Position numbers and translations under genes: made by a program. 64,000 bases of DNA, from NCBI GenBank assembly GCA_029204225.1, contig CM055099.1, positions 57,547,982 through 57,611,981 on the forward strand, in the 5' to 3' direction. The notes under the pieces are model-generated. The model made no database searches. It saw only the letters and a list, made by a program, of their open reading frames with translations, and had not been told where the DNA came from. How positions within the stretch are numbered: position 1 is the first letter of the stretch; each line of letters starts with the position of its first letter. Of this stretch, positions 50,371 to 63,124 are shown piece after piece. Source of the DNA: Diphasiastrum complanatum (taxonomy: Eukaryota > Streptophyta > Lycopodiopsida > Lycopodiales > Lycopodiaceae).

Positions 50371-50540
50371 GCTCTGTGTCCTGGTCTCAATGAGATGGAA
50401 CTTCAAAGGCCTCTACAAAAGTTTGTTGTTTTTTTTTTTTTTGTTGACAACAAACCCTTGCAGATTTCTCTGTGTCCTGGTCTTAGTGAGACTAAGTTGG
50501 AACTTCAGAGGCCTTTACAAAAGTTTGTTGTTTGTTTTTT
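50371..50540. repeat. Imperfect tandem duplication of about 97-bp period
   Basis: The segment ctctgtgtcctggtct...acaaaagtttgttgtttt occurs at 50371-50436 and again, slightly altered, at 50468-50535. Each copy is followed by a poly-T run. Confidence 0.7.
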
Positions 50541-50699
50541 TTTTTTTTTAAAGAAGAGACTACGGTAAAAAAAAACAGCGAGGATAACTAGATCGTCAAA
50601 AGTTAAGGTTTAAAAAACATAGCAGATGAAATGAAAAACACAACTTCGAAAAAGACCTCAAAGATAACGTAAAAAGAGAAGGGAGAAAATAACTAAAAT

Positions 50700-51041
50700 T
50701 ATATTTTTAAAAAAATTAAGACGGAGGAGAAGAGAAGGAATGGTATACGCAAGAGAATGGAGAGCACAGTTTGGGATGAGGGTTTCTGGAGTGCGACAGT
50801 GAGGGAAAAGAGGAGGGAGCGGAGCAGGTAACCGGAGGTGGAGAGAGAGAGAGAGAGAGCAGGCATGCAAGCAGGGAGGTGCGAGCAGAGAGGTGGAGGA
50901 GGTGGAGCGCAGGGAGGCAGGGAGGTGAAGCGAGCAGGGGAGAGGGGGAAGTAGGAAAGGGAGGTGAAGGGGTGAGTGGATAAAGGTGAGGGGAGGGACG
51001 TGGGCAGGGAGAGATGGAGGTGAGCAGAGGAGAGGTGAAGG

Positions 51042-51107
<66 letters not shown>

Positions 51108-51775
51108 AGAGCCCAGCGTGCAGCAGAGGGGAAGGGAGAGGGATCAAGGAAGAGGGGGAGTGGAGCTGCAGGTAGCGAGCAGCAAGTAGCAACGTAGGGA
51201 GCAGAGGTGGAGCGAGCAGGGACGAGCAGCAGGCAAGAGCAGCAATGAAGGAGGGGGAGCGAGCAGAGATGAGCAGCGATGAAGGAGGGGGAGCGAGCAG
51301 GGACGAGCAACGAACAGAGGGGAAGGGAGAAGGAGCGGAGGAGCAGGGAGGGAGAAAGGAGAGGGGGAACAGCAAGCGAGGGAGTGAGCAAGAATGGGGA
51401 GGGAAAGCAAGGAGATTGCAGCAGGGAGGGAGGGAGATTGCAACAGGGAGGGATAGGGAGTAATGGGAGGTAGCGAGGCAGACGGGAGTAATGGGAGGTG
51501 CAAGCAGAGAGGGAGGAAGGAAGAGCAAGGAGCAGGAGGGGCGTGAAGAGGGAGGGAGCAAGAGGGAGAGTGGAGCAGGCAGGCGAGGGAAGAAAGGGAT
51601 TGGGCGAGAGGGGGAGGGAGCGAGGCATGGAAAGGTGGAGGAGCAAGGAACGAGAAGGGGGGAAGAAAGTGGAGCTGTAGGCAATGGTGGAAGGGAGGTA
51701 GGCAAGGCAGCAGGAGGTGAAGGAGCGAGGAGAAGGGAAGGAAGGGAGTGAGAAGGGCGAGGAAAGAGAGAGATT
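50700..51775. repeat. 1.1-kb purine-rich plus strand with (GA)n core
   Basis: The plus strand is overwhelmingly G and A (motifs GGGAGGGAG, GCGAGCAGGGA, GGAGGTG), with (GA)31 at 51044-51106. Long frames on the opposite strand (Ser/Leu/Pro-rich, up to 365 codons) are a by-product of this composition. Semi-regular GCGAGCAG and GGGAGG units recur. I see no gene. Confidence 0.85.
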
Positions 51776-52219
51776 TGTGGATTTTTTTTTTTTCAAAAAG
51801 AGGGTTGATCCATATCAAAATTGAGATTATGGCAATACAAAATTAAAAACACTGGGCAATTTGAAAAACTCTTACACAAAATTAACTACACAATATATAG
51901 CTTAAAAAACAAAATTAATCCCTTGAAGGCTTGGGTTTTTGTAATGAAAATGGAAGATTTCGGAGAATGGAAAAAAGAGGGGAGGAAGCAGAAAAGAGTG
52001 GAGAAGAGTGGAGAAAGAGAAGCAGCTATGTCGTGAGCAACGTTGGCGGTCCCCGACAATGGTGCCAATTGTAGTCGGTTGTAGTATAGGGGTCCGTTCA
52101 CTGGGAGCCGCCCATGCACACCTGCATAGCAAGAGAGAGAGAAGGGAGATAGAGAGAGGTAGAGAGATAGAAGGAGTGGTGAGAGAGAGGAGAGAGGAGA
52201 GAGAGTTTAGAGAGAGGAA

Positions 52220-52222
<3 letters not shown>

Positions 52223-52290
<68 letters not shown>
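52223..52290. repeat. (AG)34 microsatellite
   Basis: 68 bases of AG repeats, preceded from 52132 by interrupted GA-rich sequence. Confidence 0.97.
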
Positions 52291-52292
<2 letters not shown>

Positions 52293-52354
52293 CACCAAGG
52301 ATGGTTGGGGCTATGAGGCTCGAGCGCCTACCCATAGCTATGCACCAATCACCC

Positions 52355-52491
<137 letters not shown>

Positions 52492-52493
52492 TA

Positions 52494-53345
52494 TTGAGAA
52501 GAATAGAAGATGTGTACAATGAAAAATGTAGTCCCACTGCTCGACACAAACAATCTCATTACATCATAGTAGTTATGGACTATTGCACCAAATGGGCTGA
52601 AGCAAGAGCTGTTCACAATGTTGACGCTCGTTCTACTACAAAAAAATTCTATGAACAAGTTATAGTTCATTTTGAATGTCCTCTAGAACTTATTAGTGAT
52701 AGGGGTACACATTTTCTTAACTCTGTCATAGCAGATCTCCTTTCAAAAAAATTTGTGGTACATCGCAAAAGTTCCCCATACTATCCACGATGCAATGGCC
52801 AGGCGGAATCCACCAATAAAATCCTATGTGGAATTCTCACCAAAACCGTCGAATCCAGCCGATCTGATTGGGAACTCAAACTCCATGTTGCTCTATGGGC
52901 TTATCGCACTACCCCGAAGAGAGCTACAAGCTTAACCCCTTTCCAGCTAATGTATGGCCAAGAAGCCATTATGTTTGTGGAATTTCATATCCCCTCCCTT
53001 TGAGTGGCCTATAATCTTGAGCTTGATACTCAGACTCTAGCAAACATGTTATTCCATTTGGAGCAACTCTGTGAAACACGACGGATCAGCATCCATGCTC
53101 AACAAGTCCATAAACGACGACAAAAAGCATGGCATGATCGATCGTTGAAACTTAGAGACTTCTAGGTTGGAAATAAGGTCCTGCTTTACCAGGCCAAAGC
53201 CTTTAAAGGCAAACTGAAACTTTCTGGCCAAGGTCCTTACGTCATTAAAAAAAATCTTTGCGTCTGGATATGGACAACTCCAAACCCTTCAAGGCGATAT
53301 CCTCGACACTGTGGTCAATGGGAGTAGAGTGAGAAAGTACAATGA
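52494..53345 (+). pseudogene. Tat/Athila-like Gypsy integrase, 5'-truncated
   Basis: The open frame to 53003 carries the integrase core: IIVVMDYCTKWAEARAV, FECPLELISDRGTHF, SPYYPRCNGQAESTNK, ALWAYRTTPKRATSLTPFQL and MYGQEAIM. The second D (SDRG) and the E (GQAE) are intact; the first D is in VVMDY. A stop at 53001-53003 and further ones follow in the C-terminal region (AWHDRSLK, VLLYQAKAFKGKLKLSG). The zinc-finger region, RNase H and RT are absent; the upstream sequence is (AG)n. It is related to, but clearly diverged from, the 46.5-kb copy. Confidence 0.85.
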
Positions 53346-54040
53346 ATATTGTTTTTATCTTGATATGTATTAGTTGTTTTCTTTCCTACTGTTCCTCTTT
53401 ATTTCTCTTTATTGTTTGCCTGCCATTTCGACAAATTTTTTGCTGTGCTTTCTTGTTCAAACCATCAAGATACTATTAGATCAGATATACAAACAGTCTT
53501 CTCTGAGAAAACCACAAAAGCCATTATTTTCAGAAGATTTGTCTCACACCATCTCAGATAAAATTTGTCTAACCTTTTTTTTACAATACATGATTCATTT
53601 TTCGCCTCCGCAAATTTTGTTTCTGAGACACTTTCTAGAAATAGAAAAAGTTGGTTTTTTCATCAAATATCTACTACCAAAATTCGCATATAATTCACTG
53701 AAGCTTAAAATAATCTCTACAATTTCTCTGTGATCTCCGCGAATTTTGATCAGACAATTCTTTGCACTGTTAGACATTTTTCCTATTTTGGCATAAAAAA
53801 ATCACTTACAAGAATTCGCCAACCCTCAGAACGTTGCCTCAAAATTTGCGACCATCATTACCCAATCGTGGACATTGAGGACAATTTCTGAGTAGAGTTG
53901 CAAATTTCTACCAAAAAAAGTCTATATATAGACCTCCACCCTTCTCTCCATGAATTCACTTTAGATTCCTACTCTCGAGTTCATGTCAAAAAATTTCAAA
54001 AATTTTAAACTTATCAGAGCAATCTAAATCACTACTATTA

Positions 54041-55734
54041 TGGCCTCCCATGATTCCTCGCTCTCTCTGCATCGCCGTAAACCTCCTAGGCCTTATTCAG
54101 GGGACATTTCATTATTTGTATCAAGAATTACGCCGAGCAGCTCATCTTGGCCAAGGATATCCTCAAACCCTTGGATTTGATCTGACTCACTTCCATGACC
54201 AGCAGAGCGAGAGCATGATCTGAGCGGCCTACTCCACCTATTCGGATGAATTCCAGACTTTTAAGCTTACATCTAAGAGTGGCAACTATACAATCATCAA
54301 CGTCTCTCCTGAGCATCTTCAGAGCATTGGCTTTCCTAATCTCGAAGAGACAATCCATGGCAAGGGCACCAGCTATGATGCCAAGTATTTTACAAAGTTT
54401 CTGATAGGGGATGGCAAAACTCTTGCCCAAACCAATGACGGGATCGCCATACACCTCATCACAGATCCCCATCTCTGGGCTATCTCAGAACTCCTCGTCA
54501 CCTTGTCGTGGTGCATACTGCCAAGATGGATCGCATACCACCGAACGACTTCTTCTCTTTGACCCTCACCATGGACGATCCCACTCAAAATTACAAGTGG
54601 GATGAGAAGGTAGCAGAAAAGCTGTGCGGGGCCTTGAAAGCCAGAAAACCAACTACCAAGTGTGGATATCTCCTCCACATGTTGGTCACCAAACAGCTGG
54701 GGTCTAGGGCGGCTGATGCCATTAAGGAGCTTGATGATCTCTATCCAAGCACTAAGAAGTGAGCCACCCCCCAACCGACAGCAGAACCAGTTTCACTAGC
54801 CCCACCCACTAAGAAGCAAAAAGGGAAGGCGATCAGCACAGAAGTCGATGCCCTTCACGACATTTTATCTAGCGACATCGGGGCTGAGTATGCTGAATCT
54901 GGAGGGAGTCTTAGACCCTTGCAGGTCCCAAAGGAGGTCTTAGCACAGTAAGAGGCCTTACTCCACCAGGCCCAACAACACAGACAAGTAGTAGCGCAAC
55001 AGTAGGTAGCTCAGTGGCAGCAACAAACGAATACAACCTCTTCAACATCATGACAAATATTATATTTCTAACCTCAAATGAACCAGAGTCAAACACATAA
55101 AGAAGCAGTCAAACTCTTGGATCCACAACCTTTTTGGTGCCATCAGCTCTTCCTACAAAGTAAAACCTTGATGGCATGGTATATCGAAGCTCCCTCCTAT
55201 ATGCGCACAAATCCTTATTACTATCTAGCAGCGAGGCGAGAACCGTTTCCTACCACCAAGGTCAAGAATAGGATATTTTTGCCCATGCTCACAGGTGTCG
55301 ATACCGGCAACTTAGCCGAAGACATGGTCACCAACTACCGTGTATTCTACCAGAAGCACCATGACAACCTTGATCGCGACGTCAGATACTTTGCGGACAA
55401 TTGCGGATTGGTAGCATTTCTCGCAGAAGTCCAAGGTTTTTGGGATCGAGGGCTACCCTCAATCGCCCTTGATATCAATAAACCACTACGAATGCAAGAA
55501 GACCACATCAGCATAGCAAGGCTCTATTATCACGCTGCACTAACTTTAGCCCTACACGTTGATATGGTGGAGCTATAGAAAACCCACAACTTTCTACATG
55601 GTATACTCCATTATTACAAACCCATGCCCTTCCTGAACAAACTATGGTGTAAAATGATGGAGGGCATCGGCACTACAATCTACCACTCCCGACAGTAACA
55701 GTCTCGCCTCCAAGAAACACAGAAGATCCAGGAA
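54041..55734 (+). pseudogene. Unidentified ORF region between Gypsy integrase and 3' LTR
   Basis: Starts MASHDSSLSLHRRKPPRP at 54041, then continues in several frames. These include FQTFKLTSKSGNYTIINVS (54250-54310), NLEETIHGKGTSYDAKYF (54340-54395), a frame from 54508 with DDPTQNYKWDEKVAEKL and LLHMLVTKQLG, a Lys/Pro/Gln-rich linker (54770-55060), and an open frame of 166 codons at 55078-55578 rich in aromatic residues. I do not recognise the protein. Its place, after integrase and before the polypurine tract, is where Athila elements carry an envelope-like ORF and some Tat elements carry an extra ORF; no signal peptide or membrane segment is obvious. Several stops show it is decayed. 53346-54040 is non-coding spacer. 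Confidence 0.5.
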
Positions 55735-55770
55735 GAAAAGGTTTTGATTGGTGTGGGACCACCAATTCAA

Positions 55771-56488
55771 TAAGGAGGGGGATAATGCTAGCATCTATGC
55801 TAACACATAAAAAATGTAAAAGAAAAAAATAAAACTCCGTGGCATGTGCTTTGTAAGACCACGTGCGAATGTTTGTTAATAAACTTCCGCCATGGCATGT
55901 GTTTGTAAGCCCATGAGTAGAAGCTTAAAAAAATAATAAAATAGCTTAAACTTAGATTTAGAACTTAGACTTAGAAAACTTAAGATTAGAAATATTTTAT
56001 CTTAAGTTTTCCTAAGTTAAAAAACTTTGAAGTTCTAAATCCTAAGTTAGAAGTTCTATAAAGCCTAGAAATAGATTAGTCCCATAAGTTAGTGGATACT
56101 TATGGAAGACCCTCCTTGCCATAAAAGTAGAGGTATTTGTCTTGTAAATAACACTTTTGAGATTAAGCTATCAAGTTCTCTATTTTTGAGATTATCTTGC
56201 TATTTCACTTGTGTTCCCATTGGAAGGTACATAGCTTGAGGGAAGGTGCTCGGGCCTCCTCTTGCCTCCTTTCATTGGTTCTTTTATTGTGGCATGTTTT
56301 AATTGATTGATGCTTAGTTTAGCCACAATCTATCTTTTCAATCCATTTGGTATGGAAAAAGTACAAAATGGACCAAGAGTGGATCCTAATATGATCCTCA
56401 AGAGGGATTGGTTGTTAGATTACGTGATCTATCAATCTACAAAAGATTAAGATCAATCTAGATCATTTCTAGACATAAAATCCTAACA
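55771..56488 (+). repeat. Polypurine tract and probable 3' LTR
   Basis: TAAGGAGGGGGATAA (55771-55785) is a polypurine tract. The LTR would begin TGCTAGCATC at 55786 and end ATCCTAACA at 56488 (703 bp); the ends TGCTAG and CTAACA are near-inverted. A TATA-like ttctataaagcc at 56053-56064 sits in the expected middle part. The matching 5' LTR was not found in the window, and the right end is less certain than the left. Confidence 0.5.
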
Positions 56489-57190
56489 AGAACAATCATT
56501 AATGAAGGTAAATGTACTTGCTGGTTTCACACGTGTGAAACCTTGTCAGAGTATGGACTCCAACCTGAAAATCAAGTATACTATGATAGAACCTCAAAAC
56601 AATCAAAACAAATTTAAACAAATAGAGAGAATTACACAAAATTGCCTCCAAAACCAAGATTGGTGTTTCATTATGATTATGGCCAAATGTGGCTCTATAT
56701 ATACAATAAGTGGGAGCTCATGGTATTGATCATCCTTCTGATCCCACAGGTGTGAGGGTGCTTTTTCATATGATGATTCATCATGCAAAACTGACACTTG
56801 GACAAACCCTTCTATTTTGAGCACTTTTGGTCCAATTTCCTACTATATGGAGATCAACTTGGAAATCTCTAGAAGTCAAAGCTCGCCTACTTCAGCTTAT
56901 TCCACACATGTGAGTTGTCCTCTACACATGAGATTTGACACCTAACCAAAGTATTTGGCTCATGCAATCAATAGATTAATGCCATGTGTCATATATCTAG
57001 AAAACTAGTTTTGCCATTTTAGCCACTAGAACTTGAATTAAATCATATGTACAACATATATGATTATGGTACATGACAAGTACACTAGTTTCACATGTGA
57101 GAACAAGCTCCACACATGTGTGTTTATCTAGATACAAGATTTTTGGCCTCTACCAAACTTATTTTTGCACTTTTCACACTCCTCCTCAAA
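56489..57190 (-). repeat. Possible 3' LTR and polypurine tract of the minus-strand Copia element
   Basis: Read on the minus strand, a purine run TTGAGGAGGAG (57189-57179) is followed by TGTGAAAAGTGC at 57178, which looks like a tract plus LTR start. The segment down to about 56500 contains several CACATGTG-type palindromes (56904-56915, 57091-57098, 57111-57122) and CACACGTGTG at 56529-56538. The matching 5' LTR was not found, and the lower end is uncertain. Confidence 0.35.
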
Positions 57191-60100
57191 AATCTAGCTT
57201 GGTAAATCTAGCTTGATGGAAAACATGATGATCTTGAACTTGACTCCATGGGCTGAATTGGTCTTTGTTGGTTCAAAAGGTTTGAAGATCAACCAATGAG
57301 CTTGATGTTGATCTGAAATCACCATATCCATGATAGTGCTTCTTTGATGTTGACATCTTTGATGAGCTTGAGAGCCTTGCACCATCCTAGCACCTCCAAA
57401 ATTGGTTCCTTCCAATTTTCATGTAGATGCTTGATCTTGAGGCTTGCTCCTTCTTCATGTGCATGCTCCTCCATGAGAAAATAAAGGTGATCTTGAGGCT
57501 TGCTCCTTCTTCATGTGCATGCTCCTCCATGAGAAAATAAAGGTTTCTTCTTGATTTACTAGAATCACAAAGATCTAACATCATGTTACCACGATCTAGA
57601 GAATTAGACTCATCCAAATTGGCAAGACTATGCATGCTATAATAACAAAGTGTTTGCATCATATCTTCATGCTTGTTTACCATGCTAATCTCAGATCCAA
57701 TAAGGCTAAATACTTCATTATGGAGATAAGTGTCTTTAGAAGATGATTCACTTACTCTCATAAAAAGTTTTCAATTTGCCTCAATACAAATTTTCAAACT
57801 ATGAGTGAACAAATCACTTTTGCTGTTACATGACTCAAGAGCATACATTTGATAAAATAACCATTTGCTTTCTAATTGATTTAAAATCAATTTCAACCTT
57901 TTAAGAACATCATCTATGTTCTCAAGAGAGACTTCATACTCAATTAGTATGGCTTTACTCCAATTTTGAGATGCAATGATCTCACTAAAGCAAATTGACT
58001 TATCAAGTGACATAAGAGAAGTAAGTATGAGATGTATACCACATGAGATATGCTCCTCTTTCCCTTGAAATGAGAGCCACATGGGCTCAACCATGTTTCT
58101 TGAGTTTCTTTTTGGAATCTCAACTTGAGAAGGTTTATCCTCCTCAATCCTTGGCACACTTGAAGGTTGAGAAGGATTCTCCTCCTCAATCCTTGGCACA
58201 TTTGAACCTTGAGATGACTCCTTAAGATCCTCTTCATGGTGTTCCTTTTTGATGAAAATCCGAGACCTCCATGTCTCATAATGATCACAACAAGTATGAC
58301 CATTCAATATGCACTTCCTATGATTATCGAGATTACTTATGCTAGAAACATAAGTCCAAAAATCACCACAGCTTGGCATGATTTTTCCAATATTGAAATC
58401 ACAAGGTATTTCCATCTTAATAAGGCTAACTACTTGCTTATGGATATAAGTGTCCACTTTGGATGCTTCACTTATTCTCATAAGAAGTTTACAACTTGCC
58501 TTTAAGATTGAAAACTTACAATTTTCATCTTTACGAATGAACACATCATTCATGATCTTATTGAAACCAAAAGATTCTACATTATGAAGACATTTCCATT
58601 TCCTTGACTTCATATCTAATGTAAGTTTACTAGGAAAACATGCTTTGCTATACTTTTAAGGCATCACACTCAACTAGTATTGCCTTAATCCACCTTTGAG
58701 ATACAAAAATCTCTTCAAAGCAAAATGGATCTTCATAAATTGACATGAGAGCATAAATGAAACTATTTTTATTTTATGATTGCTCCTTATTCTTGATTGA
58801 TTTCTCCTAGATAATAACAATAAGTTTGAACTTGTCCAAAGTTCCAAGCAAACTACTCTCCAAGGACATGAAAAAAATCCAAGTTACTTTCATGAAAGTG
58901 ACATCTACCTTTGCATCTTGAACCAAACAATGTACTTCCAAATGAAAAATTTCAAAAGATTTGGCATGTGTTTCAATGGACTCTTGAAGACAAATCTTGC
59001 AAGTCCTTGTGAGACTCCAAGTCTCATTCACATTTCCACAAAGGAAACACCTTTTCTTGGACTTGTCCTTCTTGTATTTGCATTTCGAAATTGAAGCTCA
59101 ATCCTTCACCTTGGCCTCCTTGATTTGGTTCTCCTTGGATGGATTGGTCTTCTTTTTGTAGCATCTTGAGGAAAAATATCCTTCCTTGCCACAAAGGTTG
59201 CACTTCGAATCCTTTCTTTCCTTCAATAGGATGCCATGTGAATAAAAACCTGTGATATGATTCTTTGCTCCAACCTAAGAATGATCTCCATCATGATAAT
59301 AAATCTCTTATCAAGTGTTCTAATATGTACAATATGAAGTACAACATAATTGATATAGATAATAGTTTCCATATAGGATGCTTACTATTTCTTACATCAA
59401 TTTTACATAGAATGGTGAACAAGATACATGTAAAAGAACATAGAATCATAACGAAAGGATTCCGTCATGTATCCACCTTTGAATTCTCTGTAAAATAGCA
59501 GCAAACAAGTTGTAAGTGAAAGTAACCAACAAGTGTTTGCATGCCTCCTCCACATTCCACTATGCCCATAGTGAATGCACCATGTATCTCCATGAATGAA
59601 CCTCCATCACCACCTTGCCTTTGTACATCTCCAATCCATGAAATACCTTGAGTGAATGAATGCCAAAATGATGTGTTCTCTGCTCCATTTGAATGAGCAA
59701 AACCTGAACTTGAAATACTTGAACTATCTCCACAAGATTTGCATACAACCCTTGATCCTACATTGTGAACAATTTGCCAATTTGCCAATACTAGGATGCT
59801 AGATCTTGAACTTTGTTCAAAAGTAAACATATTTACCACTTCAATATCTTTCAAGATTTGAATTAATGCATGTACTTGATCATAAAAACCATCAATGATA
59901 ACTATTCCATCTCCAAGATCCAAAGGATGCAAAACTATGGAACTAGTTTCATTGAATTTTGACAATTCCAACACATTGACATGACAATGTTCATACATGA
60001 GATTAAACAAGTAAGATAGAGTAAAAGGACGCTTCCTTGCTGCTCCAAGAACTTTACTTGAACCTTCAAGAACCTATAGAAATAGATCCAAAATGCTTTG

Positions 60101-61540
60101 CCCATGTGGGTCCCCTTTGATGCTTTTGACTAGCTTCCAGTTGCTACTTGCCTCTTGGTGTTGATGAAGCAATTCAAGATCAACATTTTGATCTTCCAAT
60201 AAAACATGAAGGACTTTGCATTTATAAACATCTTCAGATCTAAACCTCTGAAGAATCTCCCTCTCAAACACATGATTAACATCCCACAAGATCTCATCAT
60301 TGTTTGATTTTAACCTTTCACTATAGTTAGTGAAAACAATGTCACCATCATAAACCAAAAGATAGATTTCTACAATTCTATCCAACATGAATTAGAGTAG
60401 ATGAAGTTGAGTATCAAACCTAATCAAACCAGCCCATTTGAGCTCAAACCAAACCTCAATAAGCTCACCAATGAGATCTTCCTTGCCTTGAAGAAATTGC
60501 CACTTGAGTTGCTCCATGTCGTCTTCTTCATCCAACCTTTTGTCATCTTGATCATGCATGAACACTCCACCACAATCATAGCATCCTTTGAGTTGATGAA
60601 TAGATGTAAGATCCATGCCTTGGATTTTCCCAAGAGTCACTCTTCCTTTGCCCTTTCCTTCACAAGACTCCCTCTTAATGATCACACCACAAAGATTAGC
60701 AATCTCCCTCTTGATAGTTGCATCATAAGAAATGGAAGAATCTCGAACATTAGAAGCCATAAAAAGATTACATAGTACCTTCAACATAAGAATGATTGAA
60801 GTACTTTTCTTGTCAAACCTGGACTTCTAGTCAATGATATAGGTAATGATAATGAACTCTCACTGTCATTCACAAAAGCATCATTCAAAGTACATCCTAC
60901 TTTGAACACTTCACATTCATCTCCCCCTTTTGACTTGAGATCTTCCTCACCAAGTCTCATGATAGAACCTTTTGATCTACTTTCTTTATGAATACATGTG
61001 ACACCACTTGTTGCACAAATGACTTTCTTGGATCATCACATAAAGATGCAAAAGAAAATTTTTCTTCATACATGTTCAAAGCACCATCTTTTTCCAAATG
61101 AGTAAATGAGTCATTAGCAACAACCATTTCCAAAGAAGGGTTTTCATCACCTCTATTGATGAAGTTAGATCTCTTCTTACCTTTTCCATTTTTGCACTTG
61201 CCATGTAGTTCCATTGAAGAGCCACCAAGCCTTGGAAATCTATGAGTAGAAGAGTTCAGACATGATACTAATTTAGCACCACATGACTCCATATAACTAG
61301 TAGGTAGCACTATTCCATCTTCAGGATCCAATGGATCCAAAATATTGATCATAGATTCACCAAAAGTTGCCAAGTTAGCACAACAATGACTATTTTCAAG
61401 AAGCTCATTAGATCTCAACCTAGATCTAGCATAAGGAAGCTCTTTAGACTTTGCATAAGATCTACCAATTTTATTGATGCTAGGAATTGACTTTTGAAAG
61501 ATGAGAGAACCACCAACATCCATTTCATTCCTCTTGTTGG
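57191..61540 (-). pseudogene. Unfamiliar tail of a minus-strand Copia element, with 0.72-kb duplicated modules
   Basis: Downstream (leftward) of gag-protease, the integrase and most of RT expected in Copia are absent. Instead there are minus-strand frames of 105-280 codons: 61544-60957, 60787-60392, 60388-60074, 60010-59465, 58613-57771 and 57761-57387. I do not recognise most of them. The 58613-57771 frame contains SQNWSKAILIEYE, which resembles the start of Copia RT (W--AM--E). A related FVSQRWIKAILVEC is found at about 58700. Nucleotide blocks at 57701 and 58421 (taaggctaa...) and at 57941 and 58671 (caa-tagtat) show a direct repeat with an offset of 720-730 bp. A CCHC-like CNLCGKEGYFSSRC lies at about 59200-59158. 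Confidence 0.5.
57432..57543. repeat. Perfect 56-bp tandem duplication
   Basis: The unit starting tgatcttgaggcttgctcct occurs at 57432-57487 and 57488-57543 without a mismatch. Because 56 is not a multiple of three, it shifts the overlapping minus-strand frame. Confidence 0.95.
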
Positions 61541-62775
61541 ACATAACAAATGCATCAAGCTTGTAAAGTCTACTTGTCTATTGCCCCTAGCAATTAAGAC
61601 ATATCCCTTAGTAATGAAGCAAACATCTCCAACAAACTTTGTCTTGTACCCTTTCTTTAACATTTGACCAACACTTAGCAAATTCCTTGAAAGTGAAGGA
61701 ATGTAAAGAACACCATCAAGCATTGCATTCCTATTAGTAGAAAGACAAATAGGAATTGAGCCAATAACTTTGATCATACACTCACCACCATTTGGCATGT
61801 GAACCACTTTCTTGGTTCCAATATAAGAGATCAAAGAAGTAAAGAACTCCTTGTGACTAGTCATGTGTGCACTAGATCCACTATCTATCCACCATGAATC
61901 CTTGTCACTTCCACTTGACATTAGACTTGAAGAACACATCGTGAGAGAGTCACAAGAATCTAGATCCTCATTAGAAGTACAAAAGTTATTTTGCTTGCTA
62001 CCTTCATTACTTTGCTTCTTATGACATTCATTTGCAAAATGACCTTTTATCTCACAATAAAAACACTTGAACTTTGACTTATCTTTCTTTCTAAAAGAAG
62101 TGGAAGAGGAGGAGGAAGAGTGATCATCATGATCCAAGTTACCACCTTTGGACCATTCCCCTTTGCCTTTACGTTTGCCTTTGACTTTGTCTTTTGTGAA
62201 GAAAGGCTCTTCACCTCCACCTTGCAAGGATGCACCATCAAGCTTTGATTGCAACCTATGTTCTTCAGCCAATAAGATTTCTTGCAAGTCAACCACACTT
62301 GGCAAGACTCTTTGAATGGCAAAACTTTGCACAAGGTTAGCATGTTCATCTAGCAAACCATTCAACGTAACCTGGACTATTTCACCATCTTTCATGCTTT
62401 CATCAATGCATGCTAGATTATCAGTTAAGGACTTAACCCTCAAGAAAAATGCATGAGCACTTTCTCTCTCTCTTTGTCTACTAGAAAATATTCCATGCCT
62501 CACTTTGATTCAAAGAGTTTCTTCAAGGCATTCCATGCCTCACTTGCACCTTGACACTTATCAACTTCCTTGAGAAGTTCATTGGTAGCATTCATTTTAG
62601 TGATATGAAGAGCCCTTTTAGCCTTCTAATCAAACCGTCTCTCTTCAGTTTCTGCAACTATGTCCATGAGTTCATTCAACTCAAGTAAGGATTCCATCCT
62701 CACTTTCCAAGTAGAGTAGTTTGATGAACTCAACCTATCATTAGTTTCTAATATGATCCCACCATTGGAAGCCAT
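61415..62775 (-). pseudogene. Copia gag-protease, minus strand, nearly intact
   Basis: Begins MASNGGIILE at 62775. A stop about 50 codons in (near 62626) and a short duplication-associated frame break near 62500 interrupt the first part. The frame 62503-61415 is then open for 362 codons. It includes gag residues AFFLRVKSLTDNLA, a CCHC knuckle CFYCEIKGHFANEC (about 62072-62031), and protease SWWIDSGSSAHMTSH with an intact DSG site (about 61900-61857). GVLYIPSLSRNLLSVGQML follows. The reading then changes frame near 61570 and passes into the unfamiliar tail. A decayed primer-site-like GACAGAGCC lies just upstream of the ATG (62801-62813, minus). Confidence 0.8.
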
Positions 62776-62813
62776 GAATATAGTGATTTTTCAACTTTTA
62801 GGCTCTGTCGTAA

Positions 62814-63124
62814 TGCCCTAGCACTCACTTTACTCTCAACAAATGATGGATAAGGAGATCTCAGAAGATCTAGGACCCTAAAATACTTCTATCTTGAACC
62901 TGGCTGATTTCCAAGCATAGAAAGGAAGATTGAAACACATGCAACACTTTGCACACACTAAGAATGGATTACAAACTCAAACCAACCTGAACACACTCTT
63001 GCTTAAGCTCTCAAACTTTCTAGCAAATGACCAAATCAAGTTATGATGTGAAGAGTTACTTGCATTCTTAGAAAATACACAAGACTAGGCTGCCAAGAAT
63101 ACCTAGAATTGAACAAACTTGATC
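62814..63124. other. Junction between two minus-strand Copia pieces
   Basis: Would be the place of the 5' LTR of the 57-62.8 kb element, but no LTR start or match to 57178 was seen. No coding domain. Confidence 0.35.

Noticed and set aside
50699-51818. Minus-strand open frames of 365, 329 and 224 codons
   Set aside because: They are Ser/Leu/Pro-rich translations of a purine-only tract, overlap one another in different frames and have no domain.
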